Below are positions 16,603 to 25,289 of a stretch of 51,876 nt of DNA, in pieces. The first letter of the stretch is position 1. Each line of letters begins with the position of its first letter. Source of the stretch: Bryobacteraceae bacterium. GTDB taxonomy: Bacteria; Acidobacteriota; Terriglobia; Bryobacterales; Bryobacteraceae. A program made the position numbers and the translations under genes. Under the pieces are notes generated by a model that saw only the letters and a program-made list of their open reading frames with translations, did no database searches and had not been told where the DNA came from. The stretch spans positions 1 through 51,876 of the forward strand of contig JANWVO010000053.1 in NCBI GenBank assembly GCA_025056865.1, given 5' to 3'.

Positions 16603-18720
16603 ATGTGCCTGAATGCTCTGCTACCCTTCCTCCTTTTTGCTGCCGCCGGTCCTGAGGCGCGCGCCGGGCAGGAGCCCGTGGACACGCGCAACTGGACGGC
16701 CGCGGAGGATCACGCCCACATGATGCGGCAGCTCGGCATCCGCAGGTTGCGGCCGGGCGTCAGCCCGAAGGAGGATGCGCCCAACGCGGCCAACTACAGT
16801 GAGGAGCGCGCCAATCCCTTCCCCGACTACCCGGAGCTGCTCCGCACGAAGGACGGCCGTCCGGTGACGACGCCGGAAATGTGGTGGAAAGTGCGCCGCC
16901 CGGAAATCGTGGAGGATTTCGAACGCGAGATTTACGGGCGCGTACCCGCCAATGCCCCGAAGATCGAGTGGCGGGTGATCCGCGCGGCAGAGGACAGGGC
17001 GGGGCCGTTTCCCGTCCTCGCGCGGGAACTCCGTGGACGGGCCGACAACCGCGGTTTTCCGGAAATCGAAGTCGAAATCCAGATGGTCCTTGTGACGCCC
17101 GCCTGGATCCGGCAGCCCGTGCCGGTGATGATCCTGTTCGGCCGCCCGGCGTTTCCATCCGATCCCGTGCCGCCGGCGTTCGCGAAATTCGCCGCGCTCG
17201 CCGGGCCGGACCCGCCCGCCACCGTGCAGCTCATCGGCGCAGGCTGGGGCTATGCCCTGCTCAACCCCGTGAGCATCCAGGCTGACAACGGCGCGGGGCT
17301 CACCAAAGGCGTCATCGGGCTGGCCAACCGCGGCCAGCCCCGCAAGCCGGACGATTGGGGCGCGCTGCGCGCATGGGCATGGGGCGCCTCGCGTGCGCTG
17401 GATTTCTTCGAAAGCGATCCGGCCGTGGACGCCCGCCGCGTCGGCATCGAGGGCGTGTCCCGCTACGGCAAGGCGGCGCTGGTAACGATGGCCTTCGACC
17501 AGCGTTTCGCCGTGGCGCTTGTCGGAAGCTCGGGCGCCGGCGGCGTGAAGCCCTTCCGGCGGAACTTCGGCGAATCCCTCGAGAACCTTGCCGGCCAGGG
17601 CGCCTATCACTGGATGGCGGGCAATTTCCTGAAATATGCTGCCGCGGAATCCGAATTCGGCAGCAAAAATGCGGGCGATTTGCCCGTGGATTCCCACCAG
17701 CTTCTGGCGCTTTGCGCGCCGCGCCCCGTCTTTGTCAGCTACGGAATTCCCGAAAAAGGCGATGCAAAATGGCTCGACCAGCAGGGCAGCTTCATGGCCG
17801 CCGTTGCAGCCGGAGCGGCGTGGCGCCTGCTGGGCGCGCGCGGCATCGGCATCGCCGAAGACTACCGCCGCGCGAAGATGCCGCCGGTCAACCACGGGCT
17901 GCTGGAAGGAGAGCTCGCCTGGAGGCAGCATGACGGCGGCCACACCGACGGGCCGAACTGGAAATATTTCATCCCCTGGGCCTCGCAGAAGCTGGGATAC
18001 AAGGCGCCGCCCCTGCCACCCCTGCCTGCCGACGCCGCCGTGCCGCGGCTGGACGCGAACTCGCTCGAGGCGCACGCGCAGCTCCTCGAAAAGACCCGGA
18101 AGGGCCGCATTGACGTCTATTTCCTCGGCGACTCGATCACCCGCCGCTGGGGCGCGCTCGACTACCCTTCGCTGCTCGAGCACTGGAGGAAGACGTTCTT
18201 CGGCTGGAATGCCGCCAATTTCGGCTGGGGCGGAGATACGACGCAGAACATCCTGTGGCGGATCCGCAATGGAGAGCTCGATGGCGTCAGCCCCAAAGTC
18301 TTCGTCCTGCTTGCCGGCACGAATAACCTCGGGCGCCACGGCCCAGCGGAAATCGCCGCCGGCATCCGCGCCATCCTGGACGCAATTCGCGAGAAAGCGC
18401 CGGACGCCGTCACGCTTCTGATGGGCATTTTCCCGCGCGCCGACCGGCCCGAATTCGCCCCCGTCATCCGCGACACCAACGCACTGCTGAAGGAGATGGC
18501 CGGGCCGAAGATCCGCTACATGGATCTGACGGCCGCCATGACGGGCGCCGATGGCAGGCCACTGCCCGGCGTGCTCGACCCCGACGGCATCCACCTCGCG
18601 CTGCGCGGCTACGAAATCTGGGCCGCTGCCCTGCGGCCGCACCTGATGGAGCTGCTCGGGCCTCCCGGCAGCGAGGACTTCGCGCCGCCGCCCACGGGCA
18701 ACCCCGCAGCGCTCCGCTAG
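16603..18720 (+). CDS. Two-domain exported esterase: CE15-like glucuronoyl esterase plus SGNH/GDSL hydrolase
   Basis: 705 residues from ATG 16603 (ribosome site GGAAGA). Signal peptide (LNALLPFLLFAAAGPEARA), then a CE15-like alpha/beta hydrolase (~20-475) with nucleophile elbow GVSRYGK (Ser286), the CE15-typical GAYHWMAGNFLKYAA and LALCAPRPVFVSYG segments and a terminal His in GGHTDGPNW. After a Pro-rich linker (~480-490), residues ~505-680 form an SGNH hydrolase: YFLGDSITRRWG (Ser511), GGDTTQNILWR, LLAGTNNLG and DPDGIHLALRGYE (Asp/His). CE15 enzymes cut lignin-glucuronoxylan esters; SGNH esterases often deacetylate xylan. The fusion suggests concerted de-esterification of plant hemicellulose. 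Its stop codon overlaps that of the convergent aminotransferase. Confidence 0.88.
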   Translation: MCLNALLPFLLFAAAGPEARAGQEPVDTRNWTAAEDHAHMMRQLGIRRLRPGVSPKEDAPNAANYSEERANPFPDYPELLRTKDGRPVTTPEMWWKVRRPEIVEDFEREIYGRVPANAPKIEWRVIRAAEDRAGPFPVLARELRGRADNRGFPEIEVEIQMVLVTPAWIRQPVPVMILFGRPAFPSDPVPPAFAKFAALAGPDPPATVQLIGAGWGYALLNPVSIQADNGAGLTKGVIGLANRGQPRKPDDWGALRAWAWGASRALDFFESDPAVDARRVGIEGVSRYGKAALVTMAFDQRFAVALVGSSGAGGVKPFRRNFGESLENLAGQGAYHWMAGNFLKYAAAESEFGSKNAGDLPVDSHQLLALCAPRPVFVSYGIPEKGDAKWLDQQGSFMAAVAAGAAWRLLGARGIGIAEDYRRAKMPPVNHGLLEGELAWRQHDGGHTDGPNWKYFIPWASQKLGYKAPPLPPLPADAAVPRLDANSLEAHAQLLEKTRKGRIDVYFLGDSITRRWGALDYPSLLEHWRKTFFGWNAANFGWGGDTTQNILWRIRNGELDGVSPKVFVLLAGTNNLGRHGPAEIAAGIRAILDAIREKAPDAVTLLMGIFPRADRPEFAPVIRDTNALLKEMAGPKIRYMDLTAAMTGADGRPLPGVLDPDGIHLALRGYEIWAAALRPHLMELLGPPGSEDFAPPPTGNPAALR

Positions 18721-19799
18721 GCGGTGCCCTCCATCGCCTCGGCCAGCCGCGCGATGTCCGCCTCGTTGTTGTAGAAATGCGTCGACACGCGCAGCAGCCC
18801 GTGGCGGGCCGAGACGAGGATCCGCCGTTCTTTCAGCCGCGCCGCGGCTCCGGCGGCGTCCGGCACGGGCGCGGCGATGATCGGCGAGTCCTCGAAAGGA
18901 AGCGCCTGCGGAAACAGGCGCCGCGCATGCCGGGCCAGCTCCAGCACGCGCTGTTCAATGACGGGCGGCCCCAGCTCCAACATGAGATCGACGCTCGCTT
19001 CGAGCGCGTAAAGCAGCGCCGAAGGCAGCATGCCGCCCTCGTATTTTTCTGCGGACTCCTTCAGCTCGGGCTTCCCATGCCAGAGCGCGGAGACGTTGCG
19101 CCAGTCGTGGTGCGAGCGCCAGCCGATGGCCAGCGGCTTCAGCCGCTCCCGCAGCCGCGCGTGCACGGCGGCGAAGGCGATCCCGTTCGGAGCCAGCATC
19201 CACTTGTAGCAGTTCACCGCGAACATGTCGGGAGCGATGCGCCCGAAGTCGAATTCGAGCGCGCCCGCATGCTGCGTGCCGTCGACGTAGAGCGGGATGC
19301 CGCGGCGGCGGCATTCGGCTGCGATTTCGCCCAGCGGCGCGCGGTAGCCGTTGGTGTAGTTCACCGAGCTGATCGCCACCAGCCGCGTGCGCGGCGTGAA
19401 GGACTCGGGCAGCCTCTCCGGCGGCGCTTCGACCAGCCGCGCCCCCGCAAAGAGCGGCGCGTAAATCTGATTCGGGAATTCGTGCCCGAGCGTGAGCACT
19501 TCGTCGTCCGGACTCAGCCCGAGGCCGTGCACGAGCACGCCGAGCGCCGTGCTCGCGTTGGGGAAAAAGGCGATGTCGTCGGCCGCGGCGTGGATCAGCC
19601 GCGCAAGCTTGCCGCGCAGCCGGTCATGGTCGTCGAACCAGTCGAGGAAGTCCGCGCAGGCCAGTTCGCGCCTCCGCGCGAAATGATCGAGCACGGCCTG
19701 CTCGCTGCGCGTGGAAAGCTGCCCGAAGGTGGCGGTGTTGAGAAACGTCCAGCGCCCGAGGGCCGGATACAGCGCGCGGATCGAGTCCCAGTCCGGCAT
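18717..19799 (-). CDS. Class V (cysteine desulfurase-like) PLP-dependent aminotransferase
   Basis: 360 residues of the class V aminotransferase family. The PLP Lys lies in NCYKWMLAPNG; the cofactor-contacting Asp and following His are in YVDGTQHAGALEFDF; an N-terminal TATFGQLS and ASTALGVLVHGL help form the phosphate cup. Isopenicillin-N-epimerase-like and SufS/CsdA-like proteins share this layout; no Cys-bearing desulfurase loop is obvious and no suf/isc gene is nearby, so the substrate is open. The start codon overlaps the proS stop (ATGA), implying coupled translation after proS. Confidence 0.87.
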   Translation of the reverse strand: MPDWDSIRALYPALGRWTFLNTATFGQLSTRSEQAVLDHFARRRELACADFLDWFDDHDRLRGKLARLIHAAADDIAFFPNASTALGVLVHGLGLSPDDEVLTLGHEFPNQIYAPLFAGARLVEAPPERLPESFTPRTRLVAISSVNYTNGYRAPLGEIAAECRRRGIPLYVDGTQHAGALEFDFGRIAPDMFAVNCYKWMLAPNGIAFAAVHARLRERLKPLAIGWRSHHDWRNVSALWHGKPELKESAEKYEGGMLPSALLYALEASVDLMLELGPPVIEQRVLELARHARRLFPQALPFEDSPIIAAPVPDAAGAAARLKERRILVSARHGLLRVSTHFYNNEADIARLAEAMEGTA

Positions 19800-21523
19800 C
19801 AGTGCCTGGCCTGCGGGCGCGCCTCCTCGATCCGGCGCCGGATTTCGGCGGCTGCCGTGGCCGCGTCGATCTCGGCCGTCTCGCGCGTGCGGCGGTTCAC
19901 CAGCTCGAGCTTGCCTTCGGCCAGCTTGCGGCCGATGTTGACGCGGAAAGGCACGCCAATCAGGTCGGCGTCCTTGAACTTCACGCCAGGGCTCAGGTCG
20001 CGGTCATCGTAGAGCACATCCACGCCGGCCGCCTTCAGCTCCGCGTAGAGCCGGTCGGCGGCTTCCTTCAGCGATGGGTCGGTGATCTTCACCGGCGTGA
20101 GCACTACCTCGAACGGCGCAATCGACACCGGCAGGCACATGCCGTCTTCGTCGGAGAACAGCTCGACGGCCGCGCACAGCACGCGCTCGACGCCGATGCC
20201 GTAGCTGCCCATGATCACCGGAATTTCGGCGCCGTTCTGGTCCAGCACTTTCAGCCCCATCGCGTGCGAGTACTTGTAGCCGAGCTTGAAAATGTGGCCG
20301 ATCTCGACGCACTTGACGATCTCGAGCGGCGCGCCGGTCTCCAGCTCCGTATCGCCCGGCGCCACCTGCCGCAGGTCGTGCCATTCGCCGCGGAAGTCCT
20401 CTTCCGGGGTGACGTTCCGCAGATGGTAATCGTCCCGGTTGGCGCCGCAAACCATGTTCCTGCGCCCGCGCAGCGCCTCGTCGACGAGGATCCGCACGCC
20501 GTTCAGGCCCACCGGACCCAGCGAACCCGCCGATGCGCCGAACAGTTCGCGGATCTCTTCGGGATGCGCCGGGCGGAACTCCTGGCAACCGGCCGCGCTC
20601 TGGAATTTCGTCTCCGAAAGCTGATGGTCGCCGCGCAGGATGGCCACCACCGGCTGGCTGTCGGCGATCAGGCACAGCGTCTTCATCAGCGAGGTCTGCG
20701 GCAGGCCCAGGAAGTTGGCCACCTCCTCGATGGTTTTCTGCCCGGGGGTGTGCACCAGTTCCGGCTCGAGAGCCCCTTCCGGATCGGGCGCCTCGGGCGG
20801 CTTCGGCCGCGACACGGCCTTCTCAAGATTGGCCGCATAGCCCGTCTGCCGGCACAGCACCACGTAGTCCTCGCCGGCTTCGGTCTTCACCATGAACTCC
20901 TGAGACTGCGAACCGCCCATGGCGCCCGAGTGCGCCTCGACGGCGATGTAGTCCAGCCCGCAGCGGTCGAAGATGCGGCAGTAGGCGATGCGGTGTTTCT
21001 CGTAGGATTCGTCCAGCCCTTCCGGCGTCAGGTCGAACGAATAGGAGTCTTTCATGATGAACTGCCGGACGCGCAAAAGGCCGGATTTCGGCCGCGGCTC
21101 GTCGCGGAATTTCGTCTGGATCTGATACCAGATCTGCGGGAGCTGCTTGTAGGAGCGCAGCTCGCCCCGGGCGATGTACGTCATGACTTCCTCATGCGTC
21201 ATCCCCAGGCAGAGCGGCCGCCCGTAGCGGTCCTTCAGCCGGAAAAGATTGTCCCCCATGACTTCATAGCGGCCGGATTCCTGCCAGACTTCCGCCGGAT
21301 TCAGCGCCGCGAGATAAAATTCCTGGGCGCCGATTGCGTCCATTTCCTCGCGGATAATCTGCTGGATTTTCAGCATGGACCGCTGGGCAAGGTAAAGGTA
21401 ATTGTAGATGCCCGCTCCGAGCTGACGGATGTAGCCGGCGCGCAGCAGCAGCCGGTGGCTGACGACCTCCGCCTCGGCGGGCGTCTCACGCAGGGTTGGA
21501 ATGAAAGCGCGGGACCACAGCAT
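19799..21523 (-). CDS. proS: Prolyl-tRNA synthetase
   Basis: 574 residues, the length of the bacterial-type enzyme. Class II motif 2 region ([26 protein letters not shown]), a YbaK-like editing insertion (~225-385; [18 protein letters not shown] ... [13 protein letters not shown]), motif 3 ([18 protein letters not shown]) and a C-terminal anticodon-binding domain (~465-565). Charges tRNA-Pro and hydrolyses mischarged Ala-tRNA-Pro. A TGCTACACT extended -10 lies 12 nt before the ATG, so the 5'-UTR is at most a few bases. Confidence 0.97.
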   Translation of the reverse strand: MLWSRAFIPTLRETPAEAEVVSHRLLLRAGYIRQLGAGIYNYLYLAQRSMLKIQQIIREEMDAIGAQEFYLAALNPAEVWQESGRYEVMGDNLFRLKDRYGRPLCLGMTHEEVMTYIARGELRSYKQLPQIWYQIQTKFRDEPRPKSGLLRVRQFIMKDSYSFDLTPEGLDESYEKHRIAYCRIFDRCGLDYIAVEAHSGAMGGSQSQEFMVKTEAGEDYVVLCRQTGYAANLEKAVSRPKPPEAPDPEGALEPELVHTPGQKTIEEVANFLGLPQTSLMKTLCLIADSQPVVAILRGDHQLSETKFQSAAGCQEFRPAHPEEIRELFGASAGSLGPVGLNGVRILVDEALRGRRNMVCGANRDDYHLRNVTPEEDFRGEWHDLRQVAPGDTELETGAPLEIVKCVEIGHIFKLGYKYSHAMGLKVLDQNGAEIPVIMGSYGIGVERVLCAAVELFSDEDGMCLPVSIAPFEVVLTPVKITDPSLKEAADRLYAELKAAGVDVLYDDRDLSPGVKFKDADLIGVPFRVNIGRKLAEGKLELVNRRTRETAEIDAATAAAEIRRRIEEARPQARH

Positions 21524-21535
21524 GGGAAACTCTTG

Positions 21536-21541
21536 AGTGTA
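21536..21541 (-). promoter_or_regulatory. Extended -10 box just upstream of proS
   Basis: Minus-strand TGCTACACT gives a TACACT hexamer at 21536-21541, 12 nt before the proS ATG, implying a very short leader. One of the GCTANA(C/A)T elements in this window. Confidence 0.45.
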
Positions 21542-21643
21542 GCACGCGGGCTGCGGCCGGCTCCGGCAGCGGCGCGTGCCGCTTTCGGGTTCGCCCGCGC
21601 GGACCTCAGCCGCTGCCCGTGCCGGAATGTCCGCGCCGCCCGC

Positions 21644-22174
21644 CTAGATCGTCCAGTGCGCGCGCCTGCGGAAGTTCCGCCGGATCCTCGCCGCCGAGAG
21701 TCCCGCCGCCACGGCAAACAGGCACAGCGAGCCCCAGACGAGAATTTCGCCGCGCCGGCGCTCCGCAGGCCGGGGACGCACGGGAAACGGGATGGAGGGA
21801 TCCATCAGCCGCACCAGAAGGCGCAGGTGAGTCATCTCGCGCGCACCACTGCCCGTCTCGAGGACCAGAACCAGCTCGCTGGGCGCCCTGGCCACGAAGG
21901 AGAGCGATCCGGAGCGGCCGAGGCCCGAGGCTGCCAGCAGCATGTGGGGCTTGTGCTGCACCCACGCGTCCACCTCCTCGGCGGGCAGCAGCACCAGCCT
22001 GGCTGGGGCGCCGCGCCGCACCGCCCACGAGCAGGCCACGCGCAGCGGCGCGCTTCGCACCGGAATGGCCAGCGTGCGCACCTGGCCGGGCGCGATCTCG
22101 ACGGCGTCGTCAAAAACCGTCTGGACCGGCGCCGCCGGGACCGCCATCGCCAGCAGGAGCACGGCGTGCATCAT
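21644..22174 (-). CDS. Exported/membrane protein of unknown function
   Basis: 176 residues with a signal peptide (MMHAVLLLAMAVPAAPV), a beta-rich central domain (~20-110; FDDAVEIAPGQVRTLAIPVRSAPLRVACSWAV ... GSLSFVARAPSELVLVLE) and one C-terminal transmembrane helix (~144-163; GEILVWGSLCLFAVAAGLSAARI) followed by a basic tail (RRNFRRRAHW). I recognise no family. The layout suggests a periplasmic domain anchored by its C-terminus. Start overlaps the amidohydrolase stop (ATGA), so it is translated together with it. Confidence 0.7.
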   Translation of the reverse strand: MMHAVLLLAMAVPAAPVQTVFDDAVEIAPGQVRTLAIPVRSAPLRVACSWAVRRGAPARLVLLPAEEVDAWVQHKPHMLLAASGLGRSGSLSFVARAPSELVLVLETGSGAREMTHLRLLVRLMDPSIPFPVRPRPAERRRGEILVWGSLCLFAVAAGLSAARIRRNFRRRAHWTI

Positions 22175-23796
22175 TTCGCTTCATGGACCAGGCGGCCGCC
22201 GACGAAATGCATCCGGACGCGGGTCTTCAGGATTTCCGCGGGCGGCGCGGTCATGATGTCTCGGTCCAGAACGACAAAATCGGCGTATTTTCCGGGTTCC
22301 AGCGTACCGCGGAGTTTCTCTTCAAAAGCGGCGTATGCGGCGGAAACCGTCCAGGATTCCAGCGCCTCTTCACGCGTCATTTTCTGCTCCGGCATCCAGC
22401 CTCCGGGAGGATTTCCTGCGGCGTCCTGCCGTGTAATGGAAGCGTAAAACCCGAGCATCGGGTTCGGCTCCTCCACGGGAAAGTCGCTGCCATTCGGCAC
22501 GGGAATCCCGAGTTGCAGGAAGCGCCGCCACGCATAGGCGCCGGCGATCCGGTCCGGCCCCAGCCGCGCTTCCGCCCACCGCATGTCGCTGGTGGCATGG
22601 GTGGCCTGTATGGCAGGGATCACGGAAAAGTCCCGGAACAGGCGGAAATCCGGCAGCGAGACCACCTGGGCGTGCTCGATCCGGAAGCGCCGGTCATTGG
22701 GGCCGCCCAGCACGGCGGCGTAGGCATCCAGCACCACCCGGTTGGCGCGGTCGCCGATGGCGTGCGTGCACACCTGGAAGCCCCGCTGCACAGCCTGCCG
22801 GGCGATCCGTTCGATCTCTTCGCGGGGAGTGATCAGCAGCCCGGTGTTGTTCCGGTCGTCCGAGTACGGCTGCCACATCGCCGCACCGCGCGAACCCAGC
22901 GCCCCGTCGGCGTACAGCTTGATGGCGCGCACCGTCAGCCACTCGCCGATTTCCGGTCCCCGGTTGAGGTACTCGCGCCACAGCGGGCCATCGCCGCCGA
23001 TCATCGCGTAGACGCGGATGGGCAGCTTGCCCTCGGCAATCAGTTCGCGGTAGGCGCGCAGATCTTCGGCGCTGACGCCCGCGTCGTGCACGCCGGCAAG
23101 GCCGAGACGCGCGCATTCGGCGGCGGCCAGCTCGAGCTGCCGTTTGATCTGGGCGAAGGAAGGCGGCGGAATCCTGTTGCGCACGAGCTGCATGGCGCGG
23201 TCAATCAGGATGCCCGTGGGCTTCCCCGCCGCGTCGCGGACGATCCTGCCGCCCGGCGGATCCGGCGTCTTCTCATGGATGCCCGCCAGCTCCAGCGCCC
23301 GCGAATTCACCCAGGCCGCGTGGCCGTCCACGCGCGACAGAAACACGGGATGATCGGGCGCGGCCGCATCGAGGTCCTTCGCGGCGGGAAACGCGCCACC
23401 CCAGTTCGTCTGGTCCCAGTTGCGCGCGAGGATCCACTCGCCCTTCGGCGTCGCCGCCGCGCGTTCCCTGACGAAGGCGGCGATCTCGGCCACCGTGCGC
23501 ACGTGCCGCAGGTCCCGCGACTCGAGCAGCGCGCCCAGCCCGCGCATGTGCGCGTGCGAATCGATGAAGGACGGGAAAACCGCCGCGCCGCCCAGGTCCA
23601 GCCGCCGCGTGCCCGGACCCGCATGCCGCAGCGCCTCGTCCCCGGCCGCCAGTACGCGGCCGCCGCGGACGGCCAGCGCGGTCACGGGCTGGGACCGCGC
23701 CGTCGTGTAAATGCGCGCGTTCACCAGCAGCAGCTCCGCTTCGGGCTGCGCCTGCGCCCCAGCCGCTGCCGCCAGCAGGAATAGAATGGGGAGCAT
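22171..23796 (-). CDS. Exported amidohydrolase (YtcJ/amidohydrolase-3 family)
   Basis: 541 residues, signal peptide (MLPILFLLAAAAGAQAQ). Metal-dependent amidohydrolase of the YtcJ / N-substituted-formamide-deformylase type: first strand HxH in FIDSHAHMRGLG, WILARNWDQTNWGG, RAIKLYADGALGSRGAAM, His in CTHAIGDRANR, RIEHAQVV and the metal Asp in PVPNGSDFPVEEPNPMLGFYASITRQD. Residues 20-60 and the C-terminus (LEPGKYADFVVLDRDI) form the composite beta domain of the family. Substrate unknown. Its ATG (23796) overlaps the divergent MauE-thioredoxin gene start region. Confidence 0.9.
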   Translation of the reverse strand: MLPILFLLAAAAGAQAQPEAELLLVNARIYTTARSQPVTALAVRGGRVLAAGDEALRHAGPGTRRLDLGGAAVFPSFIDSHAHMRGLGALLESRDLRHVRTVAEIAAFVRERAAATPKGEWILARNWDQTNWGGAFPAAKDLDAAAPDHPVFLSRVDGHAAWVNSRALELAGIHEKTPDPPGGRIVRDAAGKPTGILIDRAMQLVRNRIPPPSFAQIKRQLELAAAECARLGLAGVHDAGVSAEDLRAYRELIAEGKLPIRVYAMIGGDGPLWREYLNRGPEIGEWLTVRAIKLYADGALGSRGAAMWQPYSDDRNNTGLLITPREEIERIARQAVQRGFQVCTHAIGDRANRVVLDAYAAVLGGPNDRRFRIEHAQVVSLPDFRLFRDFSVIPAIQATHATSDMRWAEARLGPDRIAGAYAWRRFLQLGIPVPNGSDFPVEEPNPMLGFYASITRQDAAGNPPGGWMPEQKMTREEALESWTVSAAYAAFEEKLRGTLEPGKYADFVVLDRDIMTAPPAEILKTRVRMHFVGGRLVHEAK

Positions 23797-24715
23797 GGAA
23801 GACAGTATGTCACAGGGCCCCGCCGAGGCCGCCCGAAGTCTGGAGGACTGGCGGAGCTGGGTGGCCGCGGCGTGCTCCCTCCTTCTGGCTCTGTTGTTCC
23901 TGGTGGCGGGCCTCTGGAAGCTGAGCGATCCCTTCGCCACGGAAGCCCGCATGACGCAGGCGCTGATCCCCAAGCCGCTGGCCATGCCGGTGGCGCTGCT
24001 GGCAGGCATCGGCGAAACCTGGATCGGCGTGCTGCTGCTGGTGCCGCGCTGGCGCCGCTGGGGCGCCTGGCTGGCGGCCGCCGCGCTGGTGGTTTTCATG
24101 GCCTATTTCGGCATTTTCTACAACCAGCTCCGCGGCGCCGATTGTAGCTGTTTCCCGTGGCTGAAGAGAGTGGTCGGCGTCGAATTCTTCGTCTCTGACG
24201 CGCTGATGCTGGCCGCCGCGCTGCTGGGCGCGGCCTGGTCGGCCCGCAGCACCCACTGGAAGCAGGCCTCCATGGCGCTGGGGGTGATCATCGTGATGGC
24301 GCTGGCCGTCTACGGCGCCACGCTGACGCAGCGAGGCGGCGTGCAGGCGCCGGAGCAGATCGTCGTAGACGGCAAGCCGTTCGCCCTGCGCGAGGGGCGC
24401 GTGCTGCTTTTCTTCTTTGACCCGGAGTGCTCGCACTGCTTCCAGAGCGCGAAGGAGCTGGCAACGCTTGACTGGAATGGCGCGCGCGTCGTCGTGGTGC
24501 CTACCGTGAATCCGCAGTGGGCCACGGCCTTTCTGCGCGATACGGGCCTGCGCGCCGGCGTCTCTTTCGACGTCATGAAGCTGCGCCAGACGTTCCGCTT
24601 CACGGATCCGCCCTACGCCGTTGCGCTGGAAGATGGCCGCGTCAGGAAGGAATTCACGTTCGCCGGCGGCGAGGACGCGCCCGCCGCGCTGCGCCAGTTG
24701 GGCTGGATCCGCTGA
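23786..24715 (+). CDS. MauE/DoxX-type membrane domain fused to a thioredoxin-like domain
   Basis: 309 residues. Four membrane helices (~27-175) with the MauE/DoxX signatures (GLWKLSDPFATEARMTQALIPKPLAMPVALLAGIGETWIGVLLLVPR) and a CSCF motif (GADCSCFPWLKRVVGVEFFVSDALMLAAA), then a fifth helix and a thioredoxin-like C-terminal domain with redox pair CSHC (LFFFDPECSHCFQSAKEL). MauE-like proteins pass electrons or disulfides across the membrane. The fusion predicts a periplasmic thiol oxidoreductase fed from the membrane. Starts at 23786, 23795 and 23807 are all possible; 23786 has an AGGA ribosome site. The amidohydrolase start lies inside this overlap region. Confidence 0.83.
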   Translation: MGSMEDSMSQGPAEAARSLEDWRSWVAAACSLLLALLFLVAGLWKLSDPFATEARMTQALIPKPLAMPVALLAGIGETWIGVLLLVPRWRRWGAWLAAAALVVFMAYFGIFYNQLRGADCSCFPWLKRVVGVEFFVSDALMLAAALLGAAWSARSTHWKQASMALGVIIVMALAVYGATLTQRGGVQAPEQIVVDGKPFALREGRVLLFFFDPECSHCFQSAKELATLDWNGARVVVVPTVNPQWATAFLRDTGLRAGVSFDVMKLRQTFRFTDPPYAVALEDGRVRKEFTFAGGEDAPAALRQLGWIR

Positions 24716-24723
24716 GCCGCCGC

Positions 24724-25194
24724 TCAGCAGCTTTCCACGCCGCGCCGCTGCGCATAGCGGCATCCGAGCTCGCGCAGCCGCTCTTCGCTGAGCCTCTCGC
24801 GCACCAGCCCGAACAGCACTCGCTCTTCAACGGCGAAGTGCTCCCGCACCAGCTCGATCAGCCGCAGCAGCATGGAGCGGGCCCGCTGCGCCTGGCGCAC
24901 ATTGCGCAGCTCCTCGAGCAGGCGCCGCATCTCTTCATGCTCGCCGTACATCGCCTCCAGCGCCGTGTGCAGTTGCGGCGGCACGCCCTCCAGCGAGGCG
25001 AACAGGAGCTGGTCTTCTTCCACGGCGTGCGCCTGAAGCACGGCTTCCAGCGCCGCGCCGCACCCTTTCAGCTCAGCCAGGCCCATCGTTGCCAGCCGGC
25101 GCTCCATGCTGCGGACGAGCGCCAGGATGCAGCCGTGCTCGCCGAGCAGCAGCTCGATCAGCCCCGCGCCTGTGTGTGGTTGCACTGCCGCCAT
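24724..25194 (-). CDS. Hemerythrin HHE domain protein
   Basis: 156 residues, an all-helical four-helix bundle. Metal ligands in order are His in LLGEHGCIL, His and Glu in HAVEEDQLLF, His and Glu in YGEHEEMRRL and His and Glu in VREHFAVEERVLF. Binds a di-iron centre; family roles include oxygen or NO sensing and iron storage. Convergent with the MauE-thioredoxin gene (8 bp apart) and divergent from the Rid-like gene. Confidence 0.88.
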   Translation of the reverse strand: MAAVQPHTGAGLIELLLGEHGCILALVRSMERRLATMGLAELKGCGAALEAVLQAHAVEEDQLLFASLEGVPPQLHTALEAMYGEHEEMRRLLEELRNVRQAQRARSMLLRLIELVREHFAVEERVLFGLVRERLSEERLRELGCRYAQRRGVESC

Positions 25195-25289
25195 CGGTGC
25201 AGGAAACGTCTCTTATTTTGACAGATTCCGGTCTCTTTGACCATTGCCGGGCCGCTGGAGTGTTTTGATAGCATGGCGGGTGCACAGCC

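Noticed and set aside
18717-19799. Cysteine desulfurase (SufS/IscS)
   Set aside because: The fold fits, but no catalytic-Cys loop or iron-sulfur genes were seen; kept as a general class V aminotransferase.
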